From Capitulum mitella (taxonomy: Eukaryota > Arthropoda > Thecostraca > Pollicipedomorpha > Pollicipedidae): a stretch of 64,000 nt of DNA. Made by a program: the position numbers and the translations under genes. The notes under the pieces were generated by a model. The model was not told the origin of the DNA. It saw nothing but the letters and a program-made list of their open reading frames with translations, and did not search any database. The stretch spans positions 749,001 through 813,000 of the forward strand of contig CP099839.1 of the NCBI GenBank assembly GCA_030062745.1. The letters run 5' to 3'. Each line of letters begins with the position of its first letter. Position 1 is the first letter of the stretch. This document shows positions 10,891-24,199 of the stretch, piece by piece.

Positions 10891-13699
10891 AAATATGTAT
10901 ATATGTATAATATGTATATATTAAGAGTGTGTGTGTGCACGAATTCCCTTCATATCTTTATCTAGACTCCCTGAAAGAGGTCCCACCTCCCACTCCATCC
11001 CCTTCCCCATGCCCGTAGCTTTACTTCGTTTGCTTTTTGCATACTGAAATGTCGATAAGCACCTCCATTCAAGCAAATATTTACCATTTAGTGACGGCGA
11101 ATAAATGCAAAGTTAAATAGACTAAAGCAGGAATAAACATCTGTGAATGAGGCACATCGGTAATGCTGGCCCGAGCTGTATTTGGGCTCCTGGCCAAATG
11201 AAAGGTGATTAAAGGCTTTTGTTTTCCCCTGGTGACACCCCTGATCCGCTTTTGGAATAAAATGGGCGGCGTCCGCTATTTTGTTATAAATGCGCATTTT
11301 TATTGGAATGCTTATCCAATTTTACCATTTAGAATACCTGTATTAGCAATAAAGAATGACGCCTACCTTGTGCTTAACCCGCCCTGTCATGGGGGAGATC
11401 AGCTAGTTTTTCTTGAACACCTTTTAAACGATTTAACTCACGGTACTGAAACTCACGGTACCTTCCCAAAAATGATGAGCGATTTGTAAAACTGTTGCGT
11501 TTTGTTTTGTTTTTTACCATGCTGAACTTCTTCAGATATTGGAATTTAAGTCCGGCGGCTCACCGCGCCGCCGCACGTCGAAAGACGCATAGCCGCCAGC
11601 CAGAACCTTCACCTGACATGACCTGGGATGGCTTAGTTACTTTTCACTTGACATCGTGCCACACACCTATGAAGAGAATATTCGAACTGTATTCAAGTTT
11701 CTAAGACACTCAAAGCCACCAAACCGGCAAAAAATGGCGGACGCCAACACCATAACATAAGTCATCACGTGCCTCCATTTGACATGAGCTGACCAAAGAT
11801 GTAACTCGTCAAGAGGCTAAATGGGGGGGGGGGACGGTATTAGAAGACCGAAAACTAAAATATCCTATGGTGTCACTTTCAGGCCCAATCACCATTAGTT
11901 TGGATTTCAGGCGGGGGTTAAATTACCCCTCCTCCATGACGGTGTGTCTGGGCAAGAGCGTCATGGCGTGCCAGATTAAAATACTTTCGCTCGATCTGTC
12001 GTCCTTTTGCTAACATTCAATGAGTTGCGCCTGAAGCATCAGGATCGACTCCAATCAAAGACGCATGTTTCTGCTGTGTCGGATTTACCCCGATGCCATA
12101 ACTGACCATGACTCTCGTAACCGAACCGGGACCGCCGCCCCGCCGACCCGACCCAGGTCACTGGTATGGGGGTGCAAATTTTGCAGAGGGATGCCCGGCC
12201 ACTCGTCTGCCGACAGCACTGCCACCTAACGGCGATCGCGTTCTGATGCTGCCATACTTTTGAGACCGACGTACATCCGAGAATGCGTAATGCCCGCAGT
12301 TTTTGCTGGTGCCAGCTTAAAGACCACGATGTGATCAAAGATTGCGTTGCAGCCCGCGATTCAAGCGAACGCTATCGAATCACGGAGGGAATTAGACGAG
12401 GCGCTGGCAAGAAAAGCGTAAAGCGCTCTGTGATGCATCGCACAAAAACAGGCTCCTTGCAGCGATGCTGGAGATGTATTGAAAGATGGGGAGATGCGTG
12501 CTTTGGATGCTGCTTTGCAGCGCGTCGCGACTTTTGCGCAACATCTGAGAATGATACGACAAAAAGTGAGGATGCTACGCAACCTAACCTGGTCGATAAG
12601 CGCACCATTAGACGTAAACCAACTAAATCAGCGTCCTCCAGAACTAATTCTTATTTTCACCAACCAGGTCTGTGGGCCAGAATGTTGTCTTAAATATGCA
12701 GCAGCCTTTGTGTTACGTGCTGAGAAGAGGTGGGCATTAGTCCGTAAATCCTGTAATTAGTTGATTAACCAGTTATTTTTGTGGAACAGATTAAAGTTTT
12801 TGTTAACATAAATAAATCATGAACGGTCATTAAGCGTAAACATTAACCCTTAACGCCTGTTAAACTTTCGCCCGTTAACTTTTTTTGTCAAATTTTTGTT
12901 TGAGTTTGCAGCGTCAACTTTGGCACAAGTGATGAGCGGGCTTCTTAACGTGTGGGAGATTGTAGGTTTTGGGGATATGAGTCATGGGAAACGATGGTGG
13001 ACGTTGAAGAGTTTTACGTTGACACGTCGGATACGCTGCACAGCCAGAGGCGCCAGTAATGGAGTATGTCGAGTGCTTCAGTTTTGCTTCCAGATACTGG
13101 TGTAATGACGTAAGTGACGTCATCGGAGTGCATCAGGAAATCCGGCCACATGGGAAGCTTCGAGATTCAGGCCGAATCATTACGTCATTTATCGCCACCC
13201 CGGACACTACGAACCTTGATCACTGATGACTCGTGACGGTACCTGAATTAACAGATTTTGAAAAGAACAAAAACGTTTTGGATCAACAAGTAGGATTTCT
13301 GATCGTCGATATTTGTTTGGTGTTGTGCGGAGTCTTGCTAAAATACTAGCATGCAAAATTTAGCGAATTAATTACACGTTTCGTCTTTCCTTCAATGCCG
13401 AAATAATTTATTTGTAAAAATTGCATCAAAATACGTTGGACACTCATGCACAAGCACATGTCCCCAATCTCAGGCTGAGGTACCGATTTTTAACCAGCTT
13501 TGAAACAGGAATGAAACATTAATTTTGGTAAGCCTAAATTGATTATGGGCGACGATCTAGATACGCACCACTTTCACTGCAGGATTGTCTACATTTCGCT
13601 CTGTAGATGAAGGTTGCGTTAGGGATTCCTAATCTGTTTGGTTTAGCTTGGTCGTTGGTTATTTAGTCTTTTTTCTTGTTCATTTGGGAAATTGTGAGA
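10891..13699. other. Gene-free stretch with a possible TTAA element
   Basis: About 2.8 kb. TTAACCCGCCCTGTCATGGG (from about 11,369) and the complement of a segment near 11,905-11,945 share TTAACCC and GTCATGG-type blocks, so a 0.57-kb TTAA element is possible but weak. Overlapping frames at 12,283-12,760 have a coiled-coil-like flavour but are broken and unrecognised. I see nothing else. Confidence 0.3.
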
Positions 13700-14731
13700 A
13701 TGTCTACTGCAAATATGATATCCCTGTTGAACCAGTTCAGTCCTCTCAATGAAGAAGTAGTGGGCCTTGAGTCTGGGGTAGCTATGCTCATGAATGAGGA
13801 TGGGAAACTGAAGGAAGAACTGGCTAAGATAGATTCTCAGGTCGACCACCTAGACCAGTGCTCGCGCAAGAGCTCCTTAATGCTGAGTTGGGACAAAGTT
13901 CCGAAGGAAAAACCCAAAGAGTTTTCTGCAGAAACCCGAAAGGTGTTGCTGAAGGCCATAAAAAAAGACCTTAAGGTGGACACACAAGGAGGAGAATTGG
14001 CGTACCACCATCTGAAAAACCGTGACAGTCTGAGAACGGGGAAGACCATCAGAGGGTGTACCAGGTTCGTTTTCACCAACAGGGTGAGTCTTTAATCCAA
14101 ATCCGAGGAAACCCCACTGAGCGTCGCGCCAAGATGGGGACATTTTTGGGAGAAGTTGGAGCTCAACAAGGGCCAAGTGGAGGACTTCCACACCAAAAAT
14201 GGCGCCGTCAAAGTGCGCAGCTCTCGTGACAAAAACATGTTACCATCCAGCCTGGATTCTCTGACCAGGAGATCCTCAAGGATATGAACGGGGCACCAGT
14301 GCTGCCTCCTAAAAACAAGGAGCCTCCTACTGGATTTTTGGTTACCCAAAGCCTTAAGCACGTCCCATCAGACCATGCCCGCAGTCATACGACAGACCTG
14401 GAGGACCATATGGTCGGGGACTCCAGAACTAAGGCTTGGTTCAGAAACTAGGACAGACAAACAGAGAGCAGAGGTTGAGAACTAGACTGATGCTGCTGGG
14501 CTGAAATTGGAGCTTGAATTCCCGGGGATCTTTTCTTATTGGTTGTTTCATAGCATCCACTTTGTTTTGATTTTTCCACAATTCAGGTTTCGTTGGGCTC
14601 CCAGTCATCTTGATTGAAAATGTCTGACATGACTTGGTGTAAGCCTAGGTATTGACTGTTGTGCACGTGGGCGCCGAATGATCCTGTAGTCGGTGCGACC
14701 CTAAGCCCCAATAACCAACCAACCAACCGAC
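13700..14731 (+). mobile_element. LINE remnant: ORF1-like segment and probable 3' end
   Basis: From ATG 13,700 to 14,095 an open frame of 131 codons gives a charged, heptad-like stretch (about residues 12-55), a short Asp-Gln-Cys-Ser-Arg-Lys motif like the LDQYSRR of LINE ORF1 proteins, then a basic region. After a shift near 14,095 the similarity continues in another frame to about 14,290, including FHTKNGAVKVRSSRDK, which resembles the C-terminal domain of such proteins. Near 14,670-14,731 comes a typical LINE or SINE tail ending in an (AACC)n run. No endonuclease or reverse transcriptase lies between, so this is an internally deleted copy. A host coiled-coil gene is the less likely alternative. 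Confidence 0.5.
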
Positions 14732-15402
14732 TACTGTGCACGTTATATGCAGGCATTCCAGTGAGTGGTTCCTCAATACTGTTTTTTGTCAGTTAATGCA
14801 CATTGCATACTGCATTGAATCACGGTCTGGCCTTACAGCATGCTTTTATTTAAACGTATATACATATATATTACTAATGTGTTTATTATTATTTTGTACA
14901 TTATTATTTTTGTTCTTTATATTTTTATTTCTGTTTATTTAATACACGTATTGTTGTACCAAAATCTTCCTTTTGCTAATTTAACTAAATCAGTTTTGAA
15001 TCTCCTACACCACTGACGGCGTGGAAGCTGCAGATGGAATACAGACGTTGTCCGGAAACTCTCCATGCATTCAATAAAGGCCAGGGGTGCTGGAGTTGTT
15101 AAAATAGGAAAGCTGTCCAGGAAATAATGAAACAAATGGGAAATCTTTTTATGGCATTGGTATCGAGCTGTGGAATTCACGCATACTCATATGTCAAATT
15201 CAAATGTCATTTGAATTGCAATGCGATGATTGGAGAGAAAACGATACAGTTCATCTATTTCCGCCTTTTGAAGAGGTTTATGGCGTGAAAATCAGTTACT
15301 GGGTAATCATTTAAAAAGTAAACAGATTAACGGATTGGCTTTAACTTCCATTAACTTTCTGTGATGTAACGGATGAACTTTAACTTAGTTAACCGTCTCA
15401 TC
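14732..15402. other. No recognisable feature
   Basis: About 670 AT-rich bases, including a T-rich run near 14,880-14,945. No gene or repeat is seen. Confidence 0.45.
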
Positions 15403-16294
15403 GACGGAATTTTTTATAACATTTTTGGTGAGAGGTGATGCACACATCCAATGAACGTCATTGAGAAAAGTACCAGCGACCTCCAACCATTGACCTAATG
15501 TCGCGTCACTGACAATTGTTACGAGCCAAAATGCACCGCCGATAAAATCGGCATTAGATGACTTTGGAAGCCTAGAAAATGGCAGAACTTGGACAGAGCT
15601 GGCTCTCATGGTTGCGAATGATACCAGGAAACTGCAAAAATAAAAAATGCATGTTTTGGAAATAAATGGGCTTTCGCGAATAAAGCCCCTCCAGTTGTGT
15701 AGATTGATAACTACTGAATAGTCCCGAACTTTAAGTATAAAAAATCACGAGAAACATTAGCATCAAGAGACACTGCTTCGCAAGGCTTATATCGCCAAAA
15801 TAAGGGGACGTTCAAATTAGTTACCGTTAATTTCATTCCGCGTTCGGCACCAGCGCTCGCTGAGCAGCAGCGAAAATATCGCTTCGTCTTTAAGTCAATG
15901 TTTCGGCATATATATGAAACAAATCAGAGAACTTAGACGTGTATCGGCGTCTGCGGACTTGTACCTTTTCGTTGGTGCCCCTACCTAGGCTTTATTAATC
16001 ACAGCCATTGAGATGCTGACTGTTTCTCGGTTTCATGCACTCGGCTGTGAGAAAACGTATATAGGATTCAAATGGCTTATATATTATCCAAAACTAAAAA
16101 TGAAATTAGTTTCGAGTTGTACTTGTCACGGGCTTTCCAACAACATGCTTATTTTTTATCGTGCGACTGATCGTTCTTGAGTTAGAGGGAGGGAAATGGC
16201 CGAGGCAGCATGCCATGCAGCCATGGCAGCACGCCCCCCCCCCCTCCCCGCATTGGGCGTGCATGGCGCCGACCGCCAGTCGGGCGCGGATTAA
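15403..16294 (+). mobile_element. TTAA-type MITE family 2, copy c (old, 5'-truncated)
   Basis: From about 15,403 the sequence can be followed against 49,546-50,389 with many mismatches. It ends in a GC-rich block and TTAA at 16,291-16,294. The left third is missing. It is the most diverged of the three family 2 copies and so the oldest. Confidence 0.65.
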
Positions 16295-16566
16295 GACCGT
16301 CGGCATTCTACAAATACGTTTATGCACAGGAGTAAATGCTTCATGCTTATGTGTGATATTACTGATCAGGACGTGATGCGGTTATAAATCATATGTTTGG
16401 AAAGTGTTACCTAGCTGCATTCAGTATAAATGTAATTCTTCGTTTTAGGGGATCGTTTGGTCCTCATTGCATGTACCTGTAGATAAATATGTGCGTCTTT
16501 CGCGTTTGATCCAAGAGACTCTAGTCAGCAGACTTTTCCACTGGGAGCGCGAACGGCCAGTTTTAG

Positions 16567-16761
16567 CACAAGCCACGACGCAATTCCCCTTTGCTGACCA
16601 GCTTTAACAAACCAAAAGCAAATAGTGACGCAGTGGAGGACGTTCCAATCCGTCCCATCGATGTCGGCGACAGTGAGCACTTCGACGTGGACAGCTGCGA
16701 GGCTGGCGAGCGGCCGGTTCTGCCTGAACCCGGCGCGGTTTGGTGGCACGTTCGATTCTGA
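16567..16761 (+). other. Candidate coding exon at the edge of a GC-rich patch
   Basis: After an acceptor-like TTTTAG (16,561-16,566) a 64-codon frame opens. It gives an acidic, non-repetitive peptide (for example SDAVEDVPIRPIDVGDSEHF) before a stop. Its composition is more protein-like than the R/P/A-rich frames of the neighbouring patch. No domain is recognised. It could be a real last exon or chance. Confidence 0.2.
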
Positions 16762-18500
16762 GCCGTCACCGGCGGCGGCCTTGCCCAGGCCCGCGCCCCG
16801 TCGAAACAGTCGAGCGGCGGCGCCTCGCCCCGTCGCGGCGAGGCCGGCGGCCGACGATCGCCGCCGGCTCCAATCGGCGACGGAGGCCCGGTGCCGCGCC
16901 CAGCCCGCCGGCGCCTTCGCGGAACCGTTCGACATTCCTGGGCGTGTGGAGTTAACTGGAGCCGGGCCATGTCACCGCCCGGCCGGCCACCCGCCAGGTC
17001 GATACGCGCCCGGCCCACAGCGGCGCAGAAGGTCAGAGGCACACAGCGGCGACCCTCACTTGGACTCATTTCATAGCTGGGTATTGAGCAGACAGTAATC
17101 GACCTTGGCCTGTGCTTTCGTACTTCGGGCGCGGCGGCGCGGCGGCGCTGCGGCCGCGGCCGCGATCGGACGGCGGTAAAGCGCCGCCGAACGGCCCAGA
17201 ACGGGTCCCGGGGCCTGGCGGCGCCGCCGCGGCGGAGGCGCGGCTCGCGCGGCGTGTGCGCGGCGGCCTGTTAGGGCTCGGAAGCCTCGGATATGCCCCC
17301 TGGCGAGGAGGCCTCGGCGATCGGCGACCCTCGCGGCGTCACGGACCCCGCGACCCTCACTGCTCGGGGTTCAGCGATCTGAATTACCCACGTTTATTTC
17401 TGGACGTGCACATGGCTGACAGACTGTAGGTCAGCGGGTCACGTGTGATCTGAATTCTGCGCAGCGAGGCTCCTCCGCACTGTTGCCTCATTTACATGAT
17501 ATCAGCGCCGTCTTTGTGGCGACTTCAGGCAGTGAGTCGGTATTGTACGATTCGCCAGCAAAGTACGAAGTGGTGCAATAACACTGCATTTCCTGGTTCA
17601 TGTGGCACGGCGTTCTTTCTTATTTGTATTAATTACCGGGCATTTTTGCAGAGGACTCGAGCTCCATAGCGTCGAGCTAGTCTTTCCTGAAACCAGTCAT
17701 GGCGGGAATTTTGACCAAATCCTTGGTCGTAGTTTTGGTTGAGGCTGACATTTTCATCGTTGGAAGATCCTATTTCAGGACTTATCGCGCCGTGCAGGAA
17801 AGCTTTCTTTTAATACTTTTTAAATGTATCTGTGCTTGTGTGGCCCTTCAGATTTCAGTGGCTCTGAAACAGACGTGCGCTATGTCATTTCCGTGTGCCG
17901 TTGAAGTAAAGTAATCGTCTTAGAGTTGTTGTTGTGCGTAAACCATCTTACGACATGTGTCTGCTCAACCATATCAATCTGAGATCCTTCGGGTTCCAAC
18001 CGAAACTCCTGCAATGACATTGCCGCCATTCGGAAATTCAGTGGCGTGAGTCCAGCAGATATATATTTCTGACAGGTGATGACATATGTGGTGTGTACCC
18101 AGCGCGTTTGCAGGCTCGATGCTGCCTTGTTAGCGCCCCATGTCCGGATCAACCGGGGCTTCGCGCACCGAACACTTTGCCGCCGTCCATCAAAATCGCG
18201 GTTTCGCGACAAGTCGTGGTCTGTGGCCCGGCCGAGCGGCTTCTTCGGGAACCGGCAGGGCTTCGTGCCGCTCGGACGTCGCCGCTGAGCCCGCCGCGAG
18301 CCGGCGACCTGTCACGTGTCGCTGTCGAGCTCGGAAAGGCCGCCGACCGCCGCGGCTCTCGGGTCGTGACCTGTTCTCGTCAGTCGCGGAGGGTCTGCCA
18401 GGCACCAGGGGCGACGTCACGGTCACGTGAGATGGCCGGTGTTTCCGGCAGTGACTGACAAGCCGCGATACACGCAGTAGTTGTGTGGGGATGTTGCTGT
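16762..18500. other. GC-rich CpG patches without supported gene
   Basis: Two CpG-rich blocks (about 16,650-17,400 and 18,100-18,450) are separated by ordinary DNA. Open frames run in several frames at once and encode only R/P/A/G-rich strings, which is expected where stop codons are rare. No family is recognised. The blocks could be CpG-island-like regulatory DNA or 5' exons of genes outside the window. Confidence 0.4.
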
Positions 18501-18501
18501 C

Positions 18502-18560
18502 AACCCGCACCGTCTCAATATTTCTTTTTTTTAACCCGCACCGTCTCAATATTTCTTTTT
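18502..18560. repeat. Tandem duplication, about 31 bp, two copies
   Basis: AACCCGCACCGTCTCAATAT followed by a T-rich run occurs twice in succession with near-perfect identity, so the duplication is recent. Confidence 0.85.
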
Positions 18561-19327
18561 ATTTTCCTTCAAAGGCCTGTTTGTTTTGAAACGCTTGAGG
18601 TGCGGTCGAGAACCCGTAACGGAATCGGCGGGACATCGCTGCGACAGGACTAGTATTATTTTCTTGCACTGTGCCGCGTGACACCGGAGCTATGCGGCAC
18701 AGTCTACGACGTAAGGCTCGCTCGTTGGAAGAGCGCTTGAACCGCGATAAATGTCAACGATGTCACCGAGCCGGCGTGCACACATCCAGCGTACATCACT
18801 GGGCCTGGGTTCAGGGTTCCGGTTGCGGGTGTCCGCGTGCTTAAAGGCTGGATTCTTAAATGGGTTTCTGCCATTCAATTACGTCGACCATTGCTGCAGG
18901 TGAAATTTGCAAAGGGTGTGTTTGCTCTGTGATGCATTGAATAAAGTCTGGAGCTTTTACAAATCGTCCCCTTATTACATCGTAATACGTATTGCAGCAT
19001 AACAGTATCTTACAACTCATGTGTTTAAGCGAACAGCCACCGAATTCATATGAGATGGGAAAAGCCGTAAGCATGGTTGCATTTATGACGTCATGCTGAC
19101 ATGACCTTGAACGACCTTGATAACAAGTTGTATGCTAAATGTGCCGGTTTGATGCACGAAAAGGTACTGAAAGTTACATGTCGTTGCATTATTTGTGTTC
19201 TAGGTACCTTGGAAAAAATATTACAATATTTTATATATAATATGTAATATTTTAATATAATAGGACAATATTTACTCCCCCTCAGTCTTTGGCGTTCATT
19301 GACTTAGGGTTAACCTATTCTCACAGA
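18561..19327. other. No recognisable feature
   Basis: About 770 bases of unremarkable sequence. No gene, RNA or repeat is seen. Confidence 0.45.
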
Positions 19328-19547
19328 ATTTCAACCAGGGGTGTAGCCAAGGGAAACCATGGAGGGGGGCATGGCGTCCTCTTGGCACTGCTAATTTGTC
19401 GTTTTTCATGCATGCAAAACGGAAAATGAAGAAAATTTCCGGAGGTCAAAAATAAAGTGGCCGAAACCTGAGTTTTCCATTTTTAAGGGGTTGGGTGTGT
19501 TGTGTTTCCTTCCATGGCGAGATCCTGGCTCCATCCTTGATTCCAGC
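19328..19547. mobile_element. hAT-type MITE, 204 bp, degraded
   Basis: The element is 19,336-19,539. Its left end CAGGGGTGTAGCCAAGG is matched imperfectly by the complement of its right end, CAAGGATGGAGCCAGGA. The flanks ATTTCAAC and ATTCCAGC agree at six of eight positions, as expected for an old 8-bp target duplication. Confidence 0.6.
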
Positions 19548-20796
19548 AAAAGCAATCAGCCTTTAGTCCGCCACATTTTTAGAGTTATGTCATTATGCAC
19601 TCACCGGATTTTCTGATTTTAACCCGTGTTTTGACGGGTTCGTGAAAATCTTACTAAGCATCGGACCGAGCCGCCAGTAGACGCCGCGGCGATGAAAACG
19701 GGACACCATGCCCACCCGATGGGCTTAAGCTGTCATGACCTGAAGTGCTCCACCGCAGAGCCTCATTGGATTACCTTGTTCCGTGACGCCGCGACGCAAA
19801 GTCAGCGTTGTTGTAACGGACAGTCAGGACGTGTAACGGCGTATCACGGACAGGAAATTACGGAGCTCGGTAGCCGGCTGCCGTTGTTTCGCGAATTGTG
19901 ACAGGAGCGAGCGGCGTGCTTTACTGGCGAGGAAGCACGGCTGCAGACGTCACCGTTTGACTGTTTAGATCACTCACGGACTTCTGAAGAACACCAGCAG
20001 TCCGCTGGCGATTGAGCCATGCTCCTTGTCTCGATGGTCGATGTGATTATTAGCTAATCAGTAGCAAAGAGACCATCGGAGGGCATTTAATTGCGGTAAT
20101 CCTACGCCCTGCACTATCGTCCCGTAGTTGAGGCTTTAGAGGAAGACCAAATAGCGTCTGCCTGTATGGTACGACATTATCTGTCCCGCAAACAAACTTT
20201 CCGGTCGCAACGCACGTAGACACCGCAACGCACCATTCATCATTTGAACGGTATCCGGAAAGCAGTCGCGGAAAAACCTCACTGCTAGTCATATAATGGT
20301 AACATCATGGAACAGCCATGCCCGAGGGTGATCTAGCGTGTCTGACAATATCCTGACCTCCTCATTTAATGACGCTCAAAGTCGCGTGAGGGAAGAAGAA
20401 ATGTAGCAGGCCGTCGCAGCTGTACCGACTGATTATTTCCTATGATGAATGACTTATTCTCTTTTGGCCGTTGACTCTTCATAATAGATAAGAGGACATT
20501 CTGAGCAGCTTCGCGACAGCCTTTTTCAAATGACCCTGAAAATAGAGAAGTTTCATTTCAGGTTCGCGTGACGTTCTAAGACCCTCCGTAGTCTACACTG
20601 AAAGCTTGTGGAAAGCTGTATCTTTCAGCCTTCCCTGGACAACTTTTTGACGGCGGAGTTTGTATTGGACGAACACCAATAGTGCTTCGCCGATGGTCAC
20701 TACATTCCATTTAGCCAGCCATGGGCTCTTAATCAAGCGCGGGAGGGAAAACCATCGAATTCGTATGTGGAGCCCGGTACCTGCCAGTAGCGAAGC
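19548..20796. other. No recognisable feature
   Basis: About 1.25 kb of mixed composition. Open frames are below 85 codons and show no motif. Confidence 0.45.
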
Positions 20797-20910
20797 TGCC
20801 TCCTGACACGACTGGAGGCAGTGGAAGCTGCCTCCTGACACGGCTGGAGGCAATGGAAGCCGCCTCCTGACACGGCTGGAGGCAGTGGAAGCCACCTCCT
20901 GACACGAGAG
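20797..20910. repeat. Minisatellite, 32-bp unit, about 3.6 copies
   Basis: Copies start at 20,797, 20,829, 20,861 and 20,893. Each holds GCCTCCTGACACGGCTGGAG or a close variant, in which GCCTCC can pair with GGAGGC to form a small hairpin. Confidence 0.9.
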
Positions 20911-23900
20911 AGGAGCGCCGCGCTCCGCAGCGCGCGGCCGGGCACGGCCGACCGTGGCGCGGCGGCGGACGCGGCGACACGGTGACGCGGTGCGGCCCAT
21001 CCACTTCCAGCGACAGTGCGTCGACCCCGCTCCGCCGAACGCCGCGGGGGCACCGGTGGGCGTCGCCGACGGTCGCGACGACGCGCGCCCGCCGCCGACG
21101 ACGGGCGCCTTGCACGACCGGGCCGGCGTGATGCGGCATCGATCATCGCTATCGCTGGTGATCTCTTGGCGGCGTCTGCGGCGTCGAGCCCTTTATTATG
21201 CAGGAGCCGGCGACAGCAAAGGCGCGACGGACGCGCGCGCCGCCACAAAGGGCGGCCGCCGAGTCGGCGGATCACGCTCGGCCGGCGCCATTCAGCGGGC
21301 GCTAACCGACCGCCATCAGCGCACCCTTCACTAGGTCAGCCGGCGACCATCTGCCGGCGACGGACGAGCCTTTCGTGCCGTCGCCGGACGGCGGGCGCGG
21401 CCCGCCCCGCCGGCGGAGGCGCCAGCTGGCAGGGCCGCCCGGCGCGGCCCGGCCCGGAGGCGGCGACCCCGCCGCACGGCCGCCCGATGACGGAGCGGGC
21501 GTCGCCGCCCCCCGCGCGGCCGCACGCGCCGGACGAACTTGACGGAGAGCCGGGACGTGAGCTGGCAGGGCACGGGCCGGCGCGCGGCCGACGGTTGTTG
21601 CCGAGCCGGCCGGCGCTGACGCTGGAACGTCAGCGCTGGTGTTTGTTGCTGCCAGGTGATGCGACGGCAAAGCGTTTGAGCGTCAGGGTCGTTTATTGTT
21701 GCAGGTTCTCTCTACTGTTGCTGCTTTTGGGTGCTTCTACTTTTCATGGCCATTAGGTTTGGTTTCTTCAGAACTTGTCTCCCTGCTGTCATTAGATATG
21801 TTCCAGCTCTGAAACTCCTGAATAAGACAAGAGGTGCGACCCAATAGCTGGAATATTCCTTCGCCAGCGACTCAGTTCAAGGAACTGCATTCCTCAGGCT
21901 TAAGTGTCCAGCCAAACCGGACGTCGCACTTTTAATCAGCAGGCATAAGCGGCCTTTAAATCCGTGCCACTTTCGCTGAACCCCGGACGTTTTCACGCGA
22001 CGTGCCGCTAAAATTTGCTCGCACCCCGGAATCGCATTTCCCAGTCTATTTCCAGCGCGAGAGCCGGACATTTCTGGGCGAATCTGCTATGCCATTGAGC
22101 TGAGAACGGCTCCGAGAATAACTCGGCAGAGAAGGCGTGCCGGTCCGGGACCTCCCAGGCCGCGGCCGCCGGCCGACCGGGCCGCCGGCGCGCCGCGCCT
22201 TCTCCGCCGCAGGTGGCCGCTAGATCATCGGCGCCAGTCAAAGTGGCGCGCTGATCCGGCGGGCCGGCGAATCAGCGCGTCCGTTCCGTTATTGCTCGCC
22301 CGCGCGGGGCAGCTGAGTTATGGCCCTGGTAATGGATGTTCGTCTGGCCCTTTCTGCTGCAGGTGGGCCGCTGCTCGGGCTGTGGTCCCTGGCCGTGGTC
22401 CGTTGTCCTTGCTGCGCTGGTGCGCTTGGTCTCGTGAAGAAGTGGCCGCCGTCTCAGAGTGTTACGCATAGGCATCGCGAATTTTGCGTCGTCTAGGCTA
22501 ACTGACATGCGTCTTCATTATTTAGTCTTCAGAGGCACCGTTGGCGGACCGGCGTTGTTCAAATGAGACCGTTGCTGACTGGGCCGTGCGTATAAATTAT
22601 CTGCGTCCGCTGCTGCTGCACTCTCAGCTGGACGTGACCTGCAAACAAGAGCTCTGAAGTCCAGCCGCGTGCGTTCAAACTTAGCCAATCTTGCAGCTGA
22701 TCAGACTTAAAAGGCTTTGTTCGCGCAAGAGGCTTTTGGGCTATGTAAAATCAAGCCTCTCACATTATGTCGAGCCTCGTTGGTGCAAAACAAGCCTCTC
22801 AGCCGACGGCCGGCTAAAAGTTTGATGTCACAGCACCTCCTCGGATAAGGCGGTAAAAGAAATTCGGGGCGTCTGCGCGGCTAATGAGCATTTACTATGC
22901 CGTTATGCGTTTCGTCGATCAGAAAACGAGCGGCATAACAAAGACCAGTCATCTTCCGTGCCAAGCGACAGAAGGGGATAAGAGGAGAGCGAATTTCATA
23001 AGCTGTTCATATGTATGTGGGTCAGACGGAACAAATGAGGCGGTACATGATGGAAGGCGGTATGTTGAATAGTTTTTGCAGTGCGCAGTGTACGTATGGA
23101 GTTTTCAGAGATGGATTATCGGCTTTCATTGAGCTGAAGCAGTTCAGCTGAGACGATGCCGTTTCATCGTTTCGACGATGTTGCAGCCATGCGTGAAAAG
23201 GACTGCATCATCAATCCGTAAGGCCGTAGCATTCCCACCCACTTTTCTTTTCCCTAGTTTTGCGTCTTTACAGCTGAACTGCACGATGCACACGTCGTGG
23301 TCAGCATTTGGGCGGCGTCGCTCCGTTTCTGTCGTGCTTTGTTCCGGGTTCGCAGGTGCGACTGATCCCTTCGCGTCGTTTCCTGATCCCTGGCGCCGGA
23401 AATTGCCGGCGTATCGTGGCGGCTGCTATCGGCGGCGGGGTCGCGTGGGGTGTTGCACGTAAATGTCCCACGGAGGTCGCCGCAGGCGTCTCTCGTTACT
23501 CGGCGAAATTGTTCAGGGCCGCGGGACTGCGCTCGAGGCACGGCGCCGCGCGTGCGGCCCCACTCGGCTCTGTGAAGCACCTGCCGCTCCGGTGGCGCTC
23601 TCCGGGGACCGGCCTCTTGAGCCGGCGCCGCTCAAACACGACGGCGCTGGGGAAGCGTGTGCCGAAATTGTTTGCTCTGCGGAGTGCTTCTGTGATCGTC
23701 CACTTTTCCGGTCCGTTAAGCGCAGAGGCACGTACGTGGATGTTCGGCGAAGTGCAAACCAAGCGTTCCACAATTTGCCTACGCCATCTCAGCTCCAAAG
23801 TTGATGGCGGATCGCATTGCCGCCTCCGCTCACAAGGCGTCATTTCCCTTACAGTTGCCTGCGTCGAAGGATTTTGGCACGGGGAAAGTGCTACAGAAAC

Positions 23901-24199
23901 GTTTAGTTTTTAGTGACCCGTCCAGACTGGTATGGCTGCTGGGACGTTTGCAGTATGAATGGAAATAATGCTATCTTATCCGACTGCAAGCGCGCTAACT
24001 AGTACCAAGAAACTGGTCTGGGGCAACAGTTGATAACACTTTTTTAATTCACAAACACCCAGGCGCACCCAAACAAGTGTCGGCGTTATTACGAATGGCT
24101 TAATGTAGCTGAATCCGTCAGGAGCAACTGAGTGGCACCGGCGAGTCAGGTCGAGGAGAGCACATCGTCTTTAGTTAGACGAGTTCACTTCGGGGGCAC
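20911..24199. other. GC-rich patches without supported gene
   Basis: Strongly CpG-rich DNA at 20,911-21,620 and 22,130-22,290, moderately GC-rich at 23,280-23,800, with ordinary sequence between. Long open frames are present in several frames and on both strands but encode low-complexity R/A/P/G strings with no recognisable domain. I do not support any as a gene. Confidence 0.4.

Noticed and set aside
16525-17098. Overlapping frames of 136-168 codons on both strands
   Set aside because: Composition-driven, mutually exclusive and without recognisable motifs.
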